A stretch of DNA of 64,000 nucleotides. Origin: Aplidium turbinatum (taxonomy: Eukaryota > Chordata > Ascidiacea > Aplousobranchia > Polyclinidae). The position numbers were made by a program, and so were the translations under genes. Below are positions 22,704 to 34,700 of the stretch, one piece after another. The stretch is from the NCBI GenBank assembly GCA_918807975.1, contig OU964934.1, positions 3,410,001 through 3,474,000 of the forward strand. The letters are read 5' to 3'. The notes under the pieces are model-generated. The model saw nothing but the letters and a program-made list of their open reading frames with translations. It had not been told where the DNA came from and ran no database searches. Numbering within the stretch: the first letter of the stretch is position 1; each line of letters opens with the position of its first letter.

Positions 22704-25700
22704 GTTGGATTTCAATATTAGTTATTTAACTTTTATTGTTTTACTGCTTCTCGTGACATGTTGGTTGGTGTATTCACGAAGCACTTTTGGTAGTAGCATA
22801 AGGCTTTCTCTGTAATAAAAAAGATAAAAAATTCAACAACTTTTCCAATGTACAACATAATGTGGTGAAGTTAATTGATATACTGTATGTCAGTTCACCA
22901 ACGTCAGTTTTAAAAAAATGTTTCTTTAGTTGAAATTCCTTTCCTGAAATCATAAAAATCATCCTTGTGCATGAATTTTTTCCCGTTGGAGAACCACTGG
23001 TTTACGGAGTTTTAATAGCTTTTAAGGCTGTAGGCCCATAGATTGTAGCATGAGAATATATAAAGATCTGCTTTAAGTAACTACTAGCTATATTATTATG
23101 CATTTTAATCTAGAAGGATTTTGTGTCGCTGAAACGGTCAGTGTGCGGATGTTCAAGGATGTGTTTATTCAACTGCACACGCCGTATTCTTTGAAGAAAT
23201 TTGAACTAGCTAATCTTCGAATCAGTGTTTTCAATTACAACAAATACGAAAGTTATCAGGTTCTTATAACGTTACATTTTATAAATCAGGGGTTGATCAA
23301 GCGCTAACCACTGGCCTTGGCATAATTTACGTGTTTCTTTGATTTGTCCTCAGATGAGTAGGGTTGACCAATAGGCTTAGAAGGTACACCTATAACTTTA
23401 GACTTGGGACAATTTTAAAACCCAATATCGTTCCGATGGCCTGGAACTGAAAAAAAGAACCACCTATTTCTTGGTGTCTTATTGTGATACAACTCTTTGG
23501 CATTCAAATCAGATATCTTTCAAAGAGAATTGTTTGGACGGAAAGCCACTCGTTCCTTAATAAATTGAATGGTTTCCTCTTTCTTGAGGTAATCGTTTGT
23601 TTTTGTAAAGTCGTGTCCAAACTATTCTCTCAATGACCCTGTTTCATATTATGATGCGTGCTACCAACCGAAGTATGGATTATGCTTTATATAAAGTAGC
23701 GAAAGCAACTTCTTGCGGATGGACTTTCTGGGAAGGTTAAATGTGAAGTATGGCATGTTGAGCACTGATGCTACAAAACCTCCCACTCCACTTTGGGCGT
23801 TTAGCGTATATAATACAAAAATCTATTTAAATTTAAGATTCTATTTGAATAAGACCCTTCTGATGATCCGTTAAGGTGAAACAGGCTGTTAAGGATTCAG
23901 ATAGTAATAACTATATTTGATTTAATAAAAAAATCAATATCTTTATTGCACATTAGGTTGAAGTGCAAGTGCTTCCTGAAGACGATTCTGTGCTGTGCAC
24001 TCGTTTTACTCCAGGTAGGCCTACTGTATAGCTTATGTTTAAACATACAGACTTAGATCGTTATTCTCCTTGTTGAAGGGTTCGTTTAAGAGTTTTCTGT
24101 GTAGTTTATTTCTTTGTGTGGAGTTGTCTTTATAGTTTTATGTTCTGTATTGTGCTTGAGTACATGGCGAAAATATTGACGAAATTTGGAGTAGGCCTAC
24201 GCCAAAGTAGCCAACAGAACGTTGCGAACTTTTCCTGTCAAACATTTTTTGTCACAATTCTTGTTAATATTCAATGAGTCAAATGATTGTGTTCTGAATT
24301 CAGTATTTAACAGATTTCGTTCCACGCAGGGAGATGGGAAACTCTGGTTAATCTAGACTTGAAAAGTGATAGTGTGAAGTCTTCAATACTCACCGTGATT
24401 CCTCTTAAGATTCCTAAGGACGGATGGTCTGCGATTTCTCTTCGTGTAAAAGACAAGCAGCACATTTTAGATGAAATAAGAAAGAAAATCATCCTTGTGG
24501 TCTGACAAAGTCTTTTAACTTTTACGTTTGCATACTTCTGTAGCCATGATTGCAATTTAAAAAGATGCTAGTTATTTAAAAAAATAAAGCTTTGGTAGAG
24601 ATTCAAACAACATGAAGGGATATGTACCAGCAAACATCCATAGGATTGGCCCATGATACAAGAGAAGGACCTCAAGTACATGTAGCTCCACGCAAAATGA
24701 AATTTGCATGAATTTTGACTCTTTTTTTGTTTTTAAAAAATGAAAAAGGGTCAAAAGTCATGCAAGTTTCTTGAGCGGTTCCTGTTATTGTTTATTCACT
24801 CTTTGGTGGAGAGTTCACTTTGTTGCACCACAAATTGTTGTCAAGAGTTATGACCTCCTTGTCTTATATATGACCTCCTATATATGACCTTGTCTTATAT
24901 ATGACCTCCTTGCCTTTAAAAATCTAGTTGCAGTCAAAATCAGGTTTTATTTTTTAAACTTTATAAATGCTGATTTTTGCTGACACGGTGACATACAGCA
25001 GAGTTCAAACAATTTCTATGTTTACTCGCCTTAATCTAAGATATAAATAAAGTGTAAAAACAGAAAAATTTACTTTTTACGATGGCTATTATCTGTCACG
25101 TTAATAAATAAGCAATAAACATTCAAACATACTGTAACTACAATCTAATGCAATGGTGAATCTGATTTATGAAGTATTTATATTTGTGATAAATCAGAGA
25201 ACGAAGTGATGTTTTGCAGGAATCTGGAGAGGTTAAAAGCACATACCGAAGTTATGCGATTGACTTGAAGAACAGCAGGAGACAAACGTTTGATATTCAG
25301 TTTAATTTTCCTGAAAATGTTATCCAACAAACACGAAAATGCACCCTTTACGCACACGGTATTGCTTATGCGGACTTCGTTCCAATATGTTTACTGTACA
25401 AAGTGTCCACAGTTGTATATACTCATAATTTACTTTTTTTATGTAAAGTATGTCTTGAACAAATGAAAAAACAATGAGTACATTATAATTTCTAGAATAG
25501 AAACTTTCGTTTTAATGTAATTTCTGCCACACCGTAAGTTTTAATGGTGAACCTATTGCTTAGCCTACAATCAAGTTATAATCGTATCGCATTGTTTAGC
25601 AAACCTCTTGGGATTTATGGAAGTGGAGCCGATTCAATTGAAACCAAATCGCATTGAAAATATTTTCAGGTAACGATTTAATTTTATTGAAAAATGGGAA

Positions 25701-28700
25701 CGATAATTAGAGTCCACGGACCACAGCTAACTGGAGATAAACTCTGATCTGTCGCACTGAACAAACTTTTATAAAGTTTTTCGAACATTTCCAAAGATGC
25801 GATAAAACTATTCTAAACATCCTGTTTTCATCTTTCACATTGCACACCAGATTGTGACATTATCCTACCAGGCAGTGAGTGCCAAGAGAAAATTAATTTT
25901 AAAAATTTTCAGACTAAAAGTAATTTGCGTTCTTCTGGTGACTATTTACTAGGTTACCTCCTGATGTTAAAGATGATAACTAGCTTTTGTATTTCCGACG
26001 TTTCGTCAGTCAGCACGACTGACTTTATCAAGGTGGCTAAAACAGGTTAACACAACCTGTTCAGCAACGATGGCACAACACAAAAACGTACTGATAAAAT
26101 GAATAAAGTAAGCAGCAAGAATCAGAATTAAAACACGCAACAAGACACCTAGAGGTTAAACTGAATGCAGTGAATGCCTAAAACCAGTAGGCTGCTTTCC
26201 AACAGCGTAAATTTATCTATCTATTGGGCCACCGTCAAGAAACATTGAAAAGTCATCAGACAAGACAGAAACCAAGGGAATTGGCAATAACAATGATAGA
26301 GAAGACGCACTGAGAACCTTGATAAAGTCAGTCGTGCTGACTGACGAAACGTCGGAAATACAAAAGCTAGTTATCATCTTTAACATCAGGAGGTAACCTA
26401 GTAAATAGTCACCAGAAGAACGCAAATTACTTTTATTATAAAATGCCTGGTGAACAGTCTCTCTCTGTTTTTAATTTTCAGACTGTTGGACTATGTTTTT
26501 AGAAACTACATTTTCCTACATTTCACTGCTTTCAGTACCAAGGGTCAAAGACACTGATATTCTTTGAGGTTTGATTGGGCTTGAGCGCAATTATTAAAAT
26601 TGTTGGGTTTAATTTATTGCAACTAAATTCATTGTAAAAGTTTTCGAATTTACAGTATGATTAATAAATTACGACATTTTAGAATAGGTGCTTTATTTGT
26701 GTATTTGCAGTGATTCTCAAACTGTGTGTCGTGACACCCTGGTGTGTCGTTTGAAATTTAAAAGAGCGTCGCACAATGGTTTGGTTTTCAAGCTAATATA
26801 ATTTATATGAAAAAGTTAATTTTTTTTTATAAGGCTATGTATGTTCACTTTAACTTAATTCTTTTGAGGCCACAGATTATCGATCAATGCTTAATTTAGA
26901 AATACAAACGTTAGTCCGCGGCCTATCAGCACTCATAGCTTTGCCATGACTGTGGTCACAACAAAATATTGATTACAAATGTAAAAAAGGAGAAATGCCT
27001 TGTAAAAGTCGCAAACATTCGAGTAATTTTCGAAAAGACTATTGAAAAACTTTACTGTGCATCAGGATATAAATTAGGTCTACTAATTTTTGATCCTGTG
27101 TCTCAACTTACAGTTCATAACATAACTTCGTCAATGTCATAAATCGTCATAAGTGCGTCACGAGTTAAGCAAATTCTTCTGAGCGTGTCGCCTCAAAACT
27201 TACAAAACATTTGATTCCGTTAAAAGACGAAATATCCTAAAATTTCAGATAAAAATTTGTAGGTGTCCACAACAGCTTCGAGGGCACCAAAAGGGTTCTG
27301 CCAAGACAAAAAAGTTGAGAACCACAGCATTAGACAGTAGATTGTAAAAATAAGTCCAGAATCGTCAGAAACTAACTTAGGACACAAGAAACGCAGTTTA
27401 AAGTTTAGTTATAAATAAACAATCAATGGTTTAAGCGTCGATCCGTGGAGAAGAAGAATTTTTTATAGCTGCTTAAAACTCCTGCTGAAATGACATGTCT
27501 GGTATAAACTACTATTTTTATAAAACAGGAAAGCATACGGAAATGGGGAGACTGTCATGCTAACAAGCGGTCCGAACGTCTATGCTCACATGTACCTGGA
27601 CTTTGTTGGGACTTTAAAGGAAGGAAGTGCAGCGTATGATGAATCTATTTCTAGAATAGAGTCAGGTAAAACTCATCTGTTCATCGCATCATCTATTGTT
27701 TATAGCTATTTGTTTGGTACCAGTGACAAACGTATTGGTAATTTAATTTTTCTGAATGCAAAGGTGTATCATCACCATTTCTAATAAAGTGACCCTCAAC
27801 CAGTTTTTGCTGCATTCCTCCTTTAGGTAATTTTGAAACGTTCATTCCTGCCTGCAGAGCACACAATCGTCAGAACATAATCCACTAATAAAAACTATTT
27901 GAGATCATCTTATTTTATTCTCAAAAGAATCAAATGAATTATTTGCCGTAGTTGTTTTATTTGCCTTTAAGATACCAAAGAGCCAGATTTTAATTGGGTT
28001 TAACATTTTTAAAATTGTTAGAGAAGGCTATTGCATTGATTGTAACTGAGTTTAAATTCCAGTCGAAAAAGCTCGTGTGTTGTTTTTTGTTTAATCTCTA
28101 GTGTTGTTTGATTTGCAATCTTTTAAGTGTCTTTGGTTTAACAAAAGACAAGTAGTATGGTTTTACAAACACCAACAAGCAAGCCGTTTGGCAAAGTTGC
28201 AAACACTTGTTTTAAAAACTTCTGTAGTCTATCATTATTAACTCTGAAATATAAACATAAAAAATTCCTCACTTGCTGGGGGGGGGGGGGGGGTTCTTGT
28301 TTGGAAACACTTGTAGCCTATGCTGTATCAGATGGCCTGCTGTATATAGAATTGGGTATTTTATTTACGTTTACAGCAAACTAACTTCTGGAGTGAATAA
28401 TCTTACCCTACTTTATCTGCAATAAAGCCTTTTTAAAAAATTTTTTGTTTCAATCAACGACATTTGCATTAACTTCACAAAACCATTTTATTCTTGTGAA
28501 ATCTAAGTTTCCTTTTTAGGCTACTCCAGAGAATTGCAATTTCGATCAGACGAGGTGCAAAAAAAAGCCTTTGCTGTTTACGAAAGATATCCGCCAAGCA
28601 CTTGGTAAGGTCGTAATATTACGCTTTACAAAAAAAGTTTCTAAAAGTGTTCTAAAAGTTTACATAAAAAGCATTTTATTTTTGTTTCAAAATGAGCAAT

Positions 28701-31700
28701 TTAGTCAAAACAAGTCGAGCCAGATCAAATTTCAATTTTGACATACAGTTTAAAACACAGATGACGTTTTTAACACAACCATCCGTTTCATATGACATAT
28801 GAATGAGTGGGGATGAAGTTAAAAAATTCAAAATGAGAGTATGAGTTGTAAGTAGGCTATACCAACAACGTTTCCAAAATTTAAATTCACAACATAGCTA
28901 ATGACAGTACAGGATTGTTTTCCATCATTTTTTTGCCGCTTTCTTACTCTTTTGGCATTTATTATTTTGTTTATCTGAGGTAATCTTGTATACCACGGAT
29001 TAGTGCCAGAGAGTAGCCTACATTTACACTTACAGTTTCCATTATATTTAATAATGAACTTTTTTAACGGAACAAACAGGCTGACACTTCCTAGGTATTT
29101 TAGTTATCTAATTTGGTCTGGTAAATTTAGATAATTCTAACTTACGAGTGGACTACATATAGCCTAGTTGTGAACAGCCTGATACGACGATCGAGAGAGG
29201 GCGTCCGTTCGATACTGCTCAAGAGCATGCGGCTGTGTCTTTGGTAAGACACTTAAAGGTATGCCTGAAGGTGGACACGAAGATTGGCTTCCTTGTCTTC
29301 CCATTCACTTAATCTAAATATTCAACCACCGGACGTATAGGCTAAGCCTGGATACGACAAAAAGGATAATAATTATTTATGGGAGGGTGGCTTGCAACAA
29401 AGCAGATTTTCTGGAAAAGTTTATTGCAATATAATTTGTATTCATCAAGGTTGAACGCGTTTGTCGGCAAAGTGTTTACTAAAGCAAAGCAGTACGCCAC
29501 CGACTTGGACATTGGTCCAATCTGTAGCTCGTTGGAATGGCTTTTAACCCAACAAGTCAATGGGACTTATTTCGATCAAAAACGTCCACCATTTCATCGA
29601 GAGATGCATGTGAGGCTTGTGGAAAAAAAATTGTGGTTTTATTCTTGTAATCATTTTATGTTTAAAACAAGGATTTGGTTTAGTTTGCATCTTTATTCTC
29701 GGACTGACAGAGCTTTGATAGTTTATTCGTGGTAGTTTGGCATACTTGTAGAGGCTTTTGACGCAGGCACGGTTACCGAGATTGACAGAGTGAAGTTTTC
29801 GATTGTTGCAGTCTTGTTGCCGGAGATTTATTCCATTCAGTAAATACGCTGAATAGAGAGCAGTCCTGAAATGCGTTGCTCAAGCGCACACCCCGAGAGT
29901 CGAACCAGCGCCGCGTGACCTTGAGTCAGGCACTTAACCACTGAGCTAACGGGGTGGACTGATATGTAATCTATTAAAGCTTACTGTGTCGACTACACTT
30001 GTGATATTTGGTATTTCTTTTATATAAAAGATTTGTTTTGCCATAAATCGATAAACATTTGCTTGTAAATAGAGAAAAAGTACATAATCCTTCTGAGATA
30101 TTTCCAACACGCTTGGTAGGCTACCTGCATTCACAATCCAGTGTTGCAAAGGCACTATCATAGGCTGGACTACATATATTTACGCATTTGTATACCACTT
30201 TGCTGTCATTAACAAGATTGATATACTGCATTATCCTACTTCCAGTTGGAACAGACGACGGTGATAAAAAAAATTGCATCAAAAATTTCATTATTGGTCA
30301 ACAAGAATTGTTAACACGATTGAATATTTTGTTAAAGTTTTGTGACAACTGGGAAGGAAAACTTTTGCAAAAGCTTTTGTTCTGATGTTCGAATAGCAGT
30401 CTTGCCATGCATGTAGAAATTGTTTAAACTAAGTCATTTTGAAAAATGCTGCATACTTAGGCCTATTTAACAAAGAAAAATATTGTCAAAAGTGAACAAA
30501 GACGGTTATTTTTCTTAAATGTATTAACAGAAGAAAAATGATCGAATCACAATTTCTGCAACAAAATACACAACGTAAGATTGTTAAACTCAACACTAGA
30601 ACTAGAACAAAAGAAGCTGTTGTTCGCTAGCCTGCCAGAATGAAATGATACGAATAGAACAGAGTACTGCCTCGCGGAGTACACGTGACAAAAGGAGTGC
30701 AAAAGTAATCAAGGAGGCATGCTAACTGCAGGCATTTGTGCATCCCCCCAGCTCGTAAGGCGAAACTGTAGACTTGCGAGCTCGAACCCTTGATTACCCA
30801 TTGACCAGAGGATGCGTCTAAATCCAATGCCGGCCGTCGGGACCGCGTAGAACGGCGCAAAACAGGCGATTTTTTAATATGAGGGACTCCACTTGTGGGT
30901 TCGGTTGGTTCCACTGAATCGAAAGGTAGCGGCTGCTTTGGAGGTTCAGGTGAGTGCTGTGGCTCACAAAGCTTCGGGCTTGAGGCTGGTGTGGGGCGGG
31001 AGAGTGCAGGCGGACTGTGATCTGCATCGAGAGGCAACATCGGTGATTCTCCAATTTCTGGGCTAGGGCCTATCTCGAGACGTGGAGGGAGGGCAGTAGT
31101 CCGTTTCAGGAGGCTGGGCAAAAGAAAATGATGGGAGGCTCTGTGGGTGAGCAATGATGTTTGGTTGAGGAGGGATGGGATCGGCACATGCTTTAGTGTG
31201 TGGAATTACTCGCAAGAAACGTCGATTCCGTTTTGTGATTCTGCCCGACCCGTCAACTTTCACTACATATTTGTCATGAGGCAACGTTTCGACCACCATT
31301 CCCACTTTGTCCCATTTTCGAGGATAGTTACCGTTTTGGTTTTGGATAAATACGCGGTTTCCACATTGTAAAGTACGTAAAGGACGAGTATGCTGAGACA
31401 GCGCCTTATCGGTTCGACCAGCTCGCAGGCGAAGGGCGTCTTCCTTTGCCTTCCATGTATCCCGCCATGTACGACGAATGTGACGATTGGAGAACTTGAC
31501 TAGGCGGTTTACAAAACCGAACGCGTCGCGCAGAGGGTGACCGAACACGATCTCTGCTGGAGAGATATCACAGTCAGGATCAGGTGTGTTACGCAACTGT
31601 AACAATGCACGTAAGAAGGAATCGTTGTTCAGGTCTCCGTTTGGACTCACATTAGTCATGAGCAAGCGTTTGACAGTTTTGACAGCCACCTCAGCTCGAC

Positions 31701-34700
31701 CATTAGATTGAGGGAAGTAAGATGACGATATGCGGTGCTGCACACCCCAATTTTTAAGAAAGGTTTCAGTGACGGCAGCAGTAAATTCGGGACCCCCATC
31801 TGTAGATATTTCCTCAGGAACACCAAACGTGGCAAAGTACGAGCGCTAGAGTTGAGTCAAAGCAGCTGCTCCTGCGGCACTCGATCCTGATGGCGTGGCA
31901 AATACATCCGACCACCCCGAGAATCTGTCCCCAATGACCAAAAAGTGACGGCCCCCATAGTCAAAATAATCTGCAAAAATTTTCTCAAATGGTGTAGCTG
32001 GGGGATCACATGGCGTCGGGGGAGGAGCTGCTTGAGATGGAGCATTACGATTACATGATGTACACGAATCACGAATAGCATGGATATCATTAGTCATACC
32101 GGGCCAAAATATTATAGCACGTGCCCGGCGTTCCATGGCAGACACACCTTGATGACCAGCATGCAACGTTGAGAGTACTCTAGGCCTAAGCGATGGTGGT
32201 ACAACAATACGATCATGATATAGAATAACGTCGTCTTCAACAAAGAACCCGTCACGATAGGGGAGATATGGGCGAATGTCGTCAGTGTTGGGAAAGGTGA
32301 ATCCCGTTTCAATAGCTACCATTAACTTGCTAAGGTTTGGATCGGCGGCTGTTTCCCGAACGATTTCAGACCATTGCAAGCACAAGGTATGGGCGGCATC
32401 TGCCTGTATGGTAGTAACCAGCGCCATTTCTGCTACATTATTTTCTGCACACGACGCTACAGCAATGAGATCGCATGATACTGGATGACGTGAGGCAGCA
32501 TCGGCTGCGCAGTTGGTTGTGCCGGGTAAGTGTGCGATATCAAATCGCCACATTAGTGTACGCTGTTTTAAACGAAACAGGCGAGTGTTAGTGACTTCGT
32601 CCAACGTACGGTCTCCGAATATTTTTACCAATGGCTTATGATCCGCTACAATAACCAAATTATCACAGCCTTGCGTAAAATACTTTGTCTGTTCTAGGCC
32701 CCACGCAACTGCTAGGGCTTCGCCTTCTATTGGGGCATAACGTCGTTCGGCCGATGAGAGGAATCGGGATCCTGCAAGAGTCACTTTCCAACCTGATGAG
32801 CAGCAGTCCGGTATAGTGGAAGCACATACGCAATGTTTTTGGAGAAGGAAATATCCGATGCCTTTATTAGACCAGTCAGGGCGCAAACATGTTCGACGGC
32901 TGGGGTCAAAGATTTCTACCCCATGGCGAATAGCGTCAACAATTGCCGATCAGAAGGACGCAGTGGAACACTGTGATAGCCGTTCCATGCGTCAGTCACC
33001 GATTTCCAAGTGTTTCTGGGGACACGACGAGATAGCTGGAATGGAGCTTCAGAGGCGAAGGTTTCTCTCTGGCAGAATTTGTTTAAGGGGGAAAGGTCGA
33101 CAGTACGGCGTGGTGAGCCATCATTTTTGCGTGTGATAACCATGCGATGACACCATGTGGTGGGTTCGCCGTGGGGGACTTTTTCAAGGATTCCCAGAGC
33201 CTCGTCGCGGAGGAGATCAGCGTGTACTTTTTCTTGCCAATGCAAGGGGATAGACGCTGGTGTATGAACGGCCACTGGTTTCGCGTTGGGGTTAACATGT
33301 ATTTCTATGGGAGGATCAGCCATACAATGTAGCGCGCGGTGCGGGCAAGTGTTGAAAGTGGATGCGGCGTACCTCTGGAGTAGCCAGTTTGCCATCTTGT
33401 CATTGTTTTCAGGTGTGCACGGGAACGGAACGTTGCACGGAACGTTTCAAGTGTGCACAGGAATTCTATTCTTTGAAAGAAATTGCGATTCGATCATGAA
33501 CAAAGACGGTTATTTTTCTTAAATGTAATAACAAAAGAAAAATGATTGAATCGCAATTTCTGCAACAAAATACACAACGTAAGATGTTAAACTCAACACT
33601 AGAACTAGAACAAAAGAAGCTGTTGTTCGCTAGCCTGCCAGAATGAAATGATGCGAATAGAACAGAGTACTGCCTCGCGGAGTACACGTGACAAAAGGAG
33701 TGCAAAAGTAATCAAGGAAGCATGCTAACTGCAGGCATTTGTGCAAAAAGGATGTTAACTCAATCAATGCAATCATGAACAAATCAAATATTTTACATTC
33801 TGATGAAGATATTCCATAGAAAATTTTAATTTACATATTATTGACCCACTTGGGATAATTTCAGCAAAAAACGATCATGGTGTGAACTTATATACTGTAG
33901 ACCAGTGGTTCCCAACCGGAGATGAATTCCTCCCTGAAAAGTAATTTTATGAGTTCAAACAAAGAATTTCCTCTTTCTGGCTCAATTGTTCGGTTCAAGC
34001 ATTTTTCCTTAAGCTGATGTTGGCTCTTTCTTTAAATTGTGTTACTTTTTATTTCTGGGGTTAGTAAATGGATTCTTTTATTTATCATCTTGATTTTGTG
34101 AATGAAAATTACAAGACAGAGACATGTATGAACTTATTTTTCATATATAGGCTCACGCGTGCTGCTTAAATACATAGTTTGCATAGACGGAAAGACAACC
34201 TTCATGTTTCCCTTCAATAAAAATTCAATGCCAACATGCAATTAGACTTGACCGAGTTCACAAGCTTGTGAAATGCTTTGGGCCACGGGTAGGCGTATTT
34301 AAAATTTGCGGGTCGCTGCAGCAGATGAGGTGCCTTGACCAATCAGAAGGCAAGGTTTAACGCGGATGAAAGAAATGTCGCGGAAAAAGCTGAGTAATAA
34401 ATCAGGTTTCTCACAACTCGCAACATTTGCTTACGATGTCAAAATTTCCATAAGCATGCCAGCAGTAGCCTACACTTTGATAAATCTCACAAGTAACATA
34501 GCCTTCCTGAAAAGTTAGCATTCCGAAATTTGTACGCAAACCGTATTTGCTTAACTTTTTTATTTTTATTTTTTTAAAACCTGTCTTCTGATTCTTCCAA
34601 AGACTTTGGAAGAATCAATAGACTTTGATTGTGACAAAAGATTCGACTTCAACAAATAATGTTGCCAGAAACCTGATCTCTTAAAGTTTTTCCCGCGAAA

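Larger units (their letters stand above)
30493..33745 (-). mobile_element. Ty3/gypsy-family LTR retrotransposon fossil
   Basis: Long terminal repeats 30493-30742 and 33497-33745 start TGAACAAAG and end TTTGTGCA. A perfect 5-bp duplication AAAAG flanks the whole (30488-30492, 33746-33750). Transcribed on the minus strand, with a purine tract next to the left repeat (30743-30750). The internal 2.75 kb encodes reverse transcriptase, RNase H and integrase remains but no gag or protease that I can see, so it is a shortened copy with several breaks. By eye the two repeats differ at seven places in 250, so insertion was fairly recent relative to most elements here. Confidence 0.92.

Noticed and set aside
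29860-29955. Functional tRNA gene on the minus strand
   Set aside because: A and B boxes are present but no complete cloverleaf, and the sequence continues into a repeated SINE body.
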